From Firmicutes bacterium UBA2116 (GTDB lineage: Bacteria; Bacillota; Clostridia; Tissierellales; Sedimentibacteraceae): a stretch of 12,982 bases of DNA. The position numbers were made by a program, and so were the translations under genes. The stretch covers positions 82,050 through 95,031 of the forward strand of contig DCYG01000021.1 of the NCBI GenBank assembly GCA_002331025.1, written 5' to 3'. This document shows, piece by piece, positions 8,163-12,982 of the stretch (position 1 is the first letter of the stretch; each line of letters starts with the position of its first letter). The notes beneath the pieces are model-generated. The model made no database searches and was not told the DNA's origin. It worked only from the letters and a program-made list of their open reading frames with translations.

Positions 8163-8678
8163 CTATATAAAGTATTGATCCTTTACAGCATTCGCCATAT
8201 TTGTGTTAATTTGCTTCAGATCACCTGGATCTTCTTCATACGATTTTTTAAAAGCTTCAATAGCAGCACGGGCTTCCTGATATGGTCCCGGAACATTAAT
8301 AATCATAGTTTTATTTACTTCTCCGCAAATTAACTTACTCCACATGTGACCATTTTTCCCATAAAGTTCAGTTGAATATTTTTTGTCTAATATGGAATTC
8401 AACGAGGTATGGGTATAATCTTTACACAGTGTTGAACTATATCTATGCCCTCCGCCCGATCCGCCTATTAATATAATCAAATCTGCATTTTTATCTATGT
8501 AGCTCTTAACACAATCAGTTATCATATTTTCAACGTCAGATATCGGTTCGTTTCTTATTACTAAGCATTTATTGTTAATACTTAATAAAACTTGCATTAT
8601 CATAGGACTATCAGTATCTAAAACTATACCTGACCTAAGTTCATCTCCGGTTGGGATAATTACAGCCTTGTTAATCAA
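8163..8678 (-). CDS. MoeA/MogA/CinA-like (MoCF-fold) protein, TTG start
   Basis: A 171-residue protein that looks like a stand-alone MoCF (molybdopterin-binding) domain. The opening AVIIPTGDELRSG (5-17) followed by LDTDSPM resembles the conserved tGdEl...g.i.dsN start of MoeA and CinA. LIILIGGSGGG (67-77) sits where the family has tGG.s.G, and INVPGPYQEARAAIEAF (127-143) resembles the lPG.P.ea segment. The Asp expected after the glycine loop is not in the usual place; the sequence reads GGGHRYSS, so the ligand or activity may differ from molybdopterin. Translation probably starts at TTG 8678: AGGTGG lies about 8 bases upstream, and the TTG shares TTGA with the stop of the preceding gene, a coupling arrangement. 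The first in-frame internal ATG would remove the N-terminal motif. No molybdoenzyme is present in the window, so the partner is unknown. Confidence 0.8.
   Translation of the reverse strand: MINKAVIIPTGDELRSGIVLDTDSPMIMQVLLSINNKCLVIRNEPISDVENMITDCVKSYIDKNADLIILIGGSGGGHRYSSTLCKDYTHTSLNSILDKKYSTELYGKNGHMWSKLICGEVNKTMIINVPGPYQEARAAIEAFKKSYEEDPGDLKQINTNMANAVKDQYFI
8675..8678 (-). other. TTGA start/stop overlap between two small genes
   Basis: The minus strand reads TTGA: TTG (8678-8676) starts the MoCF-like protein and TGA (8677-8675) ends the 120-residue protein. The ribosome binding site of the second gene lies inside the end of the first. This is a typical translational-coupling junction, with the rarer TTG start. 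Confidence 0.75.
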
Positions 8679-9037
8679 ATGCTATTCCACCTTTCTCCTT
8701 TACATCCGCTTTCCGTATATTCTGGTATAGAATCTATATCAACACTTTGAATTTTTTTTACGGTGGATAAAGAAGTTATATCAGATATGGTTATACCATC
8801 TGCTAAAGCTATAGCTTTAATTAAGCCGGTTTCTTCTCTTAATATGTCTTCTTCTTCAATTCCGTAAATGTCCATATCTATTGAAGTCCCTGACACACCA
8901 ATAATTCTTATTAAACTTTTTAATTTATTTTTCAATATTTCTTCAAGTTGTTGAATGTTTAATCCTTTAACCTGTAACCCGGTAATTTTAACCACAGTTT
9001 TATCAACTTGAACTATAACTTTAATATCTTCCTGCAT
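8675..9037 (-). CDS. Uncharacterised 120-residue protein coupled to MoCF-like gene
   Basis: I do not recognise the family. The protein is small and soluble, with N-terminal strands (IKVIVQVDKTVVKITGLQV, 5-23), a helix (about 28-44), a strand with a small-residue turn (IIGVSGTSIDMDIYG, 45-59) and an acidic helix (EEEDILREE, 61-69). The C-terminus SGCKGERWNSI carries a single Cys, C112. ATG at 9037 has GGAG 7 bases upstream. The gene starts 17 bases beyond a strong hairpin that ends the preceding module. Its TGA stop overlaps the TTG start of the MoCF-like gene by 4 bases, so the two products are probably made in a fixed ratio and may form a complex (inference). Confidence 0.83.
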   Translation of the reverse strand: MQEDIKVIVQVDKTVVKITGLQVKGLNIQQLEEILKNKLKSLIRIIGVSGTSIDMDIYGIEEEDILREETGLIKAIALADGITISDITSLSTVKKIQSVDIDSIPEYTESGCKGERWNSI

Positions 9038-9053
9038 ACTATCACTCCATTAC

Positions 9054-9087
9054 TACCATGACGGGAAATCCCCTTCCCGCCATGGTA
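9054..9087 (-). ncRNA. 14-bp intergenic mRNA hairpin
   Basis: TACCATG-A-CGGGAA (9054-9067) and TTCCCG-C-CATGGTA (9074-9087) form a 14-bp stem around a 6-base loop. The single irregular position is an A·C mismatch on the plus strand but a G·U pair in the minus-strand transcript, which fits an RNA structure in the direction of the genes. There is no U-run after it, and the ribosome binding site of the 120-residue gene starts only a few bases downstream. An mRNA-processing or stability element, or a barrier that lowers downstream expression, is more likely than a standard intrinsic terminator. Confidence 0.65.
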
Positions 9088-9094
9088 TAAAGAT

Positions 9095-10117
9095 TTATAC
9101 TTCTACATATTTAACTTGTACTACATCTGTGACATTAAATCTGTGTGGATTATCAATTCCGGGAATAATTTCATGTGCTCTTTCAATTATTTCCTCAGTT
9201 GTTAACTCTTCTACATCTGCCTTAATCCATTCCTTGGTACATCCGACGCTTGCTAATTCAGCATAAGCATTTTCTTCTATATTCTCATAATCCGGTTTAA
9301 TCTTCATATGTCTGGATATAGATAACACTGATGGAGCTGCTCCTATGTCTCTACCCGGCACAGCACCTGCTTGTAATGCATTAATAATTGATTTTGCAAG
9401 TTCACTTTTATCAGCCGCAATTACAGGAATATGGCTTTTTAAAAATTTAGCATATTCACCGGAGTTATGCGCCGTTTTACCACATTTCCATTGTCTTCTG
9501 GGAACTATACGTCCGTACTCTTCTCCTACAACCATTCCTATGCCGACAGAAATAGTCCAGCCGGTGCCTCCTATTTCCACTTTCCCATCTTTCATAATTT
9601 CAACCTGACCTGAAATAGGAAGAAGCAATTCTTCCATATTAATATAATGCATCATTTCAGTTCCTGAGTTGTTATTTCCGGCTCTTCCTGTCAGTACTGC
9701 ATTATGAATCGGAATCGCTTTGGTATTAGGATTTGGTCCCATAAATAATTTTCTGTCAGGGAATAATTTTTTCCATTGTTTTAAATGAGGTTCTTCTTTT
9801 ATAAGTTCTTCAGAATATGGTATTTCTACCATTTCAAGATAACCGAAATCTTTATTAATTTTGCCGTAATCAGATGCTGCCATACAAACCATTGCACCGT
9901 CCAGCATGATACCATTACTGTTTGTTGTAGTAGCAGTCATATCAAACATATTTAAGCCTGCCGGTCCCGGAATTGTAGCAGCTATTTTTTCACATGCTTC
10001 ATACATTGTAAGATTACAAGCTTTAACATCTGCATAATCTATAAAAACTGCAGTAACCGGAATATAAATATCATTTAACATTCCTTCAGGAATAACTTTA
10101 TATTTTAATTTACTCAT
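9095..10117 (-). CDS. Uncharacterised 340-residue protein, likely large subunit
   Basis: I do not recognise the family. It is a soluble, well-formed protein without signal peptide or membrane segments. Notable parts are IPGPAGLNMFDMTATTTNS (49-67), a probable buried strand-turn rich in small and hydroxyl residues; GPNPNTKAIPIHNAVLTGRAGNNNSGTEMMHY (127-158), which with two His and many Gly/Asn looks like an active-site region; and GGTGWTISVGIGMVVGEEYGRIVPRRQWKCGKTAHNSG (183-220), with C212 and H217. AGAVPGRDIGAAPSV (250-264) is another glycine-rich loop. There is no Cys-rich cluster motif or nucleotide-binding motif. ATG at 10117 has GGAGG 6-7 bases upstream. It follows the 127-residue gene by 17 bases, an arrangement typical of small and large subunits of one enzyme. 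A catabolic enzyme acting on a small polar substrate is plausible from context; the reaction is unknown. Confidence 0.88.
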   Translation of the reverse strand: MSKLKYKVIPEGMLNDIYIPVTAVFIDYADVKACNLTMYEACEKIAATIPGPAGLNMFDMTATTTNSNGIMLDGAMVCMAASDYGKINKDFGYLEMVEIPYSEELIKEEPHLKQWKKLFPDRKLFMGPNPNTKAIPIHNAVLTGRAGNNNSGTEMMHYINMEELLLPISGQVEIMKDGKVEIGGTGWTISVGIGMVVGEEYGRIVPRRQWKCGKTAHNSGEYAKFLKSHIPVIAADKSELAKSIINALQAGAVPGRDIGAAPSVLSISRHMKIKPDYENIEENAYAELASVGCTKEWIKADVEELTTEEIIERAHEIIPGIDNPHRFNVTDVVQVKYVEV

Positions 10118-10134
10118 TTTATACCTCCATTTAA

Positions 10135-10518
10135 TTAATGTTTTCCAATCGATGGTCTTCTATCTACAATGTCCGGACAATCATGAATCAAGATATCTTC
10201 TGTAGGATGCAAAATATTAATTGTTTCAAGTATAGCATGAACAGGGTTTCCATCTTTATCAAAACCACGGATTACTGCGCTATGCATAGACTCAGGAATA
10301 CGAGGAATAACAGCAACTTCGATTTTGTAAACATCTTCCTTCTTGGCTAAATCTTCTACCGCACGTTCAATTCTGCCTGTTCTGTTAGATTGCATCTTAG
10401 CAGTCTTTAAATTTTCCAAACCTACAACATCGCATTCTTTATAAACTGAACCCATCATTGCAGCTACAGCCTTCATTTTACGAATGAATTCTGGTAATTT
10501 TGTGTGCATTAATTTCAT
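10135..10518 (-). CDS. Uncharacterised 127-residue protein, likely small subunit
   Basis: I do not recognise the family. The N-terminal half is helical and basic (LPEFIRKMKAVAAMMGSVYK, 8-27), and AKMQSNRTGRIERAVEDLAKK (40-60) is a second basic helix. The C-terminal half is strand-like (YKIEVAVIPRIPESMHSAVIRGFD, 64-87) with VHAILETINILHPTEDILIHDCPD (93-116), which carries three His and C114. The end is DRRPSIGKH. ATG at 10518 has a perfect AGGAGG 7 bases upstream (10531-10526), one of the strongest boxes in the window, suggesting high expression. The gene is preceded by a 13-bp palindrome and followed after 17 bases by the 340-residue gene. A paired subunit role with that protein is the simplest reading, but is inference. 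Confidence 0.86.
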   Translation of the reverse strand: MKLMHTKLPEFIRKMKAVAAMMGSVYKECDVVGLENLKTAKMQSNRTGRIERAVEDLAKKEDVYKIEVAVIPRIPESMHSAVIRGFDKDGNPVHAILETINILHPTEDILIHDCPDIVDRRPSIGKH

Positions 10519-10540
10519 AATACAACCTCCTAGTTTATAT

Positions 10541-10571
10541 TAATTATAGATACACTTCGTATCTATAATTA
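10541..10571. promoter_or_regulatory. 13-bp perfect palindrome upstream of the 127-residue gene
   Basis: TAATTATAGATAC (10541-10553) and its exact reverse complement (10559-10571) flank the 5-base loop ACTTC. On the plus strand a run of seven T follows (10572-10578), as in an intrinsic terminator, but no plus-strand gene is present. On the minus strand there is no T-run. A TATAAT hexamer on the minus strand (10548-10543) lies in the distal arm with only a poor -35 (TAATTA) 17 bases upstream, so the palindrome may be an operator over a weak internal promoter, or an mRNA hairpin between two parts of the operon. Confidence 0.55.
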
Positions 10572-10585
10572 TTTTTTTAATAATA

Positions 10586-11608
10586 TTAATTTATTACCGT
10601 AACTTTTATCAGGTTGCCAGGATTTACAGCTAGCTTTGCCATGGTTTCCGGCAAGTCTCGCAATGCAATTTCCTGACTTAGAATAGGCTCTACGTTCAAT
10701 AGTCCATCGTTAAGATATCCGACTACTTCCTTAAATTCATCATATCCGTATAAAAATGAACCTTTAACTTTTAGTTCTCTTGTTACGACTTGCTGCATTT
10801 CTAGATCTATATGCTTAGAGCTAATTCCAATCCATACAGCCGTGCCTCCAAACGCCAGTGCATCTATCCCTTGTTTTACGGTTTCGGTAATTCCAACAGC
10901 TTCCGCTACTGATTCAACACCCTTATTATTAGTTGCAGTCATAATAGTTTCATGCAAATTGTTTAATGAAGAATTAATAACTATATCTGCACCCATATTT
11001 TTTGCAATTTCTAACCGATAATCACTTAAATCAGAAACAAAGATTCTATTTGGATTTTGCATTTTTGCACAAGCTAAAGCCAATAGGCCGATTGTACCTG
11101 CACCTATTATAAGAACATCTTTTCCGCTTAAATCTCCAAGATGCTTTACCGCCCTGTAGGAAACTGCCAACGGCTCCATAAGGCTTCCGACCTTATATGA
11201 AATATTATCATTAAGTTTAAAACATACTTTAGATGGTACACAAATATACTCAGCAAACGCTCCGTCAACGTCTAAAACTCCAAAAGCCCTTTTGTTAAGG
11301 CACAAATGCATATCTCTCTTTTTGCACATTTCACATTCACCGCAAAAATCCAAAGGGTAAACTGCTACTCTATCACCTGTTTCAAGGTCATTTACACCTT
11401 CTCCAAGCTGTATTATTTCACCGGCAAATTCATGTCCCATAATTACAGGCGGAATTCTTCTGCCTGTAATCCCTAAATATCCATGTATGTCACTTCCGCA
11501 AATACCACATGCCCTAACCTTTATTTTTACTTCATTACATTTTGGCGATACATCACCTACATCCTTATAAGTCAGAACATTGGGTCCTTCATATATCACA
11601 GCTTTCAT
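10586..11608 (-). CDS. Zinc-dependent medium-chain alcohol/polyol dehydrogenase
   Basis: A 340-residue MDR-superfamily dehydrogenase oxidising a secondary alcohol with NAD. The catalytic zinc site shows C37 in CGICGSDIHG, followed by GHEFAGE with H59 and E60. The structural zinc lobe has C89, C92, C95 and C103 in CGECEMCKKRDMHLC. The Rossmann fold has GAGTIG (169-174), and the Asp residues in SDLSDYR (192-198) at the end of the second strand favour NAD over NADP. The segment CGSDIHGYLGITGRRIPPVIMGHEF strongly recalls the galactitol-1-phosphate/sorbitol/threonine dehydrogenase branch, but this branch has varied substrates and the name should stay general. It follows the LarA-like gene by 40 bases and has an AAGGGGG box upstream of ATG 11608. 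Next to a LarA homologue, oxidation of a hydroxyacid or sugar acid to an oxo-acid is plausible (inference). Confidence 0.93.
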   Translation of the reverse strand: MKAVIYEGPNVLTYKDVGDVSPKCNEVKIKVRACGICGSDIHGYLGITGRRIPPVIMGHEFAGEIIQLGEGVNDLETGDRVAVYPLDFCGECEMCKKRDMHLCLNKRAFGVLDVDGAFAEYICVPSKVCFKLNDNISYKVGSLMEPLAVSYRAVKHLGDLSGKDVLIIGAGTIGLLALACAKMQNPNRIFVSDLSDYRLEIAKNMGADIVINSSLNNLHETIMTATNNKGVESVAEAVGITETVKQGIDALAFGGTAVWIGISSKHIDLEMQQVVTRELKVKGSFLYGYDEFKEVVGYLNDGLLNVEPILSQEIALRDLPETMAKLAVNPGNLIKVTVIN

Positions 11609-11648
11609 TTATTTCGCCCCCTTAGTCATGTATTAATTAATTTTTTTC

Positions 11649-12917
11649 TTAAAATAAGTTTCCTTGTTCATCAAATTCAAAGGATTCAAGTTCACTTAAT
11701 ATTTCTATTTTTTCATTGTTCTTTGCTTCATTCAGCAAGCTCTCGGAAACAAACATTTCACTCATGCTTAATGTATCTTTAATTCTTACAATTCTTAAGT
11801 TTTCAGGTTCTTCGGAACATACTGCTCTGATAGCCAGCTGTATTGCACGTTTATCGCTGCTCATAGCAATCGGAATTCTCGCACCTATTATAGCTATAGC
11901 AGTTACAGCATTTGCATACATTGCATCTGTCTCTAACTTATCAAAAATTCTTTTTGTAGTTACATCTGAAAGTCCTACACCAAAAGCATTTGATCCGGAT
12001 TCCTTCGTTGTATCTAAGGTAACAATTTTATTAATTCTTATTTCTTTATTTTTGTAACCAATCATTCCTCTGCCTATTATGTTCGGATCCATACCGTTAC
12101 CGCTTATGTTTTTTCCTATTTCATCAACAATTAAAACATCAATATCGTTAAAAAGAAACTTAGGAAGTTGTTTCTTGGATCTTATTAACAATTCTGATTC
12201 TGATTCTGCAATTTTCTCTGTTGGTATAAATTCAATATGACTGGTTTCGTCATATGCATTTTCTAAAAGACCTACTCCAAATATTATATTTCCATGCTTC
12301 AATGCATGTCTCGCGACAGATATTATTCTGGGTGCTGCTTTTCCAAGCCCCATAGCATGTACTACCTGTGCTCCTAAATGGTTTCCCAAGCCTACAGCTA
12401 TCATTTTATGAAGACCACTTTCTATTTTTCCGTCTATATCCGTATGTGCTTTTATTCTTCCTAAAACTATCACCCCATCAAGTTCACTGGCAATCTTATC
12501 ATAATATACCTCCAAACCCGTTTCCGTAGTTCCAAGGTTAATAACTTCCATGCTGGCTTTTATTTCTGCTCCTACGTATTCTTCTGTGATACCCAACCCT
12601 CTGATAAAATTTGCCTGTCCTTCTGCAATTGCACCTCCATGGCTTCCCATACTTGGAAGTATAATTGGAGTAGCACCTAAATCTTTGATATTACTACATA
12701 AAAATTTTACTATATCTTTGAGATTTGCAAGACCACGGCTGCCAACAGTTATACCTATTGTTTGATTTGCTTTTATCGTTCTTTTTATGTCTTCTCTTTG
12801 AAATTGTAAGTTAATATGTTTCTCAACATCGTCAATCTTAGTTGTATCAAAAAATTGTTTAATGCGAGCAAATTTAGGAACTTCAATATTATCCAGCATG
12901 CTTCCTATAACATCCAT
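11649..12917 (-). CDS. LarA-like (DUF2088) nickel-pincer racemase/epimerase homologue
   Basis: A 422-residue homologue of lactate racemase LarA, the family that uses the nickel-pincer nucleotide to invert 2-hydroxyacids and sugar acids by hydride transfer. Visible family features are LPSMGSHGGAIAEGQ (88-102; H93 in place of the GtHr motif), GRIKAHTDIDGKIESGLHKMIAVGLG (153-178) with H158 and K171, and H187. I take H93, H158, K171 and H187 as counterparts of the two catalytic His, the cofactor-bound Lys and the nickel-binding His of L. plantarum LarA; the 16-residue step from K to the last His agrees with what I recall. The C-terminal domain starts about residue 255 (FNDIDVLIVDEIGKN). Characterised relatives act on lactate, malate, phenyllactate, hydroxyglutarate or gluconate, so the substrate is open. 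The cofactor genes larB, larC and larE are not in the window. The start at 12917 has AAGAAGGTG upstream; it may be the first gene of the operon, but the window ends too soon to tell. Confidence 0.88.
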   Translation of the reverse strand: MDVIGSMLDNIEVPKFARIKQFFDTTKIDDVEKHINLQFQREDIKRTIKANQTIGITVGSRGLANLKDIVKFLCSNIKDLGATPIILPSMGSHGGAIAEGQANFIRGLGITEEYVGAEIKASMEVINLGTTETGLEVYYDKIASELDGVIVLGRIKAHTDIDGKIESGLHKMIAVGLGNHLGAQVVHAMGLGKAAPRIISVARHALKHGNIIFGVGLLENAYDETSHIEFIPTEKIAESESELLIRSKKQLPKFLFNDIDVLIVDEIGKNISGNGMDPNIIGRGMIGYKNKEIRINKIVTLDTTKESGSNAFGVGLSDVTTKRIFDKLETDAMYANAVTAIAIIGARIPIAMSSDKRAIQLAIRAVCSEEPENLRIVRIKDTLSMSEMFVSESLLNEAKNNEKIEILSELESFEFDEQGNLF

Positions 12918-12982
12918 TGTATAACACCTTCTTTATTTTTAATAATAATACATATTTCTAAAAAAACTAATCCTATTTTCCG
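12918..12982 (-). other. Upstream region of the larA-like gene
   Basis: These 65 bases are AT-rich and hold the ribosome binding site (AAGGTG, just upstream of ATG 12917). A TATTAT hexamer is present but no properly spaced -35 is seen, so I call no promoter. Whether another gene precedes in the same operon cannot be seen. Confidence 0.4.

Noticed and set aside
8163..8678. Calling the MoCF-like gene moaB, mogA or moeA
   Set aside because: The fold signature is visible but the residues after the glycine loop differ, the protein lacks the other MoeA domains, and no molybdenum enzyme is in the window.
10541..10578. Intrinsic terminator on the plus strand
   Set aside because: The stem plus T-run has the right form, but no plus-strand gene is supported anywhere upstream of it, and the stem is AT-rich. 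I keep it as a palindrome of unknown role.
10586..11608. Naming the dehydrogenase gatD, tdh or 4-hydroxybutyrate dehydrogenase
   Set aside because: Similarity to the GatD/Tdh branch is clear, but substrates vary widely within it; the clostridial 4-hydroxybutyrate dehydrogenase is an iron-type enzyme of a different family.
11716..12057. Plus-strand open frame of 113 codons
   Set aside because: It lies wholly antisense to the well-supported LarA-family gene, and its hydrophobic low-complexity product looks like the reverse complement of coding sequence. The same holds for the plus-strand frames at 1707-2036, 7149-7421 and 9345-9608.
73..12917. Selenocysteine codons, frameshifts or pseudogenes
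   Set aside because: All eleven reading frames are intact at the lengths expected, where the family is known, and none ends at a TGA followed by a continuing homologous frame that I can recognise.

Overview
The window is an AT-rich piece of a strictly anaerobic, low-GC Gram-positive (clostridial) genome. The best evidence is the gene set: a 4-hydroxybutyryl-CoA dehydratase that closely resembles, from memory, the Clostridium aminobutyricum enzyme; a single-chain pyruvate:ferredoxin oxidoreductase; and strong AGGAGG-type ribosome binding sites. The exact taxon cannot be fixed from the window. All eleven genes I support lie on the minus strand, so the biological order runs from the right edge to the left edge. 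There is no RNA gene, insertion sequence or CRISPR array, and no gene-free stretch above 300 bases.

In transcription order: (1) a LarA/DUF2088-type nickel-pincer racemase homologue (12917-11649) and a zinc medium-chain dehydrogenase (11608-10586), together a likely 2-hydroxyacid or sugar-acid racemising and oxidising pair. (2) After a 13-bp perfect palindrome, a 127-residue and a 340-residue protein (10518-10135, 10117-9095) whose families I do not recognise; their order and tight spacing suggest two subunits of one enzyme. (3) After a 14-bp hairpin, three small cytoplasmic proteins (9037-7553). The middle one has a MoeA/MogA/CinA-like MoCF fold signature, overlaps the preceding gene and starts at TTG; the other two are unrecognised. 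(4) A complete 1172-residue pyruvate:ferredoxin oxidoreductase (7512-3994). (5) A GntR/FCD regulator (3924-3256) with its own very good sigma-A promoter, followed by a cytoplasmic gamma-glutamyltransferase-family Ntn hydrolase (3158-1554) and 4-hydroxybutyryl-CoA dehydratase AbfD (1524-73). The left edge carries GC-rich inverted repeats unlike the rest of the window.

Read together, this looks like a fermentative catabolic locus. A hydroxyacid or amide substrate could be unlocked by the racemase, dehydrogenase, unknown two-subunit enzyme and Ntn hydrolase; an oxo-acid could be cleaved oxidatively to acyl-CoA by PFOR; and a 4-hydroxyacyl-CoA could be dehydrated to crotonyl-CoA by AbfD. The usual AbfD partners (succinate semialdehyde dehydrogenase, iron-type 4-hydroxybutyrate dehydrogenase, CoA-transferase) are absent from the window. 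The substrate is not known, and the five unassigned or half-assigned small genes between 7553 and 10518 are the most likely place for undescribed biochemistry. The pathway is inference; the AbfD, PFOR, dehydrogenase, LarA-family, GGT-family and GntR assignments rest on visible motifs.
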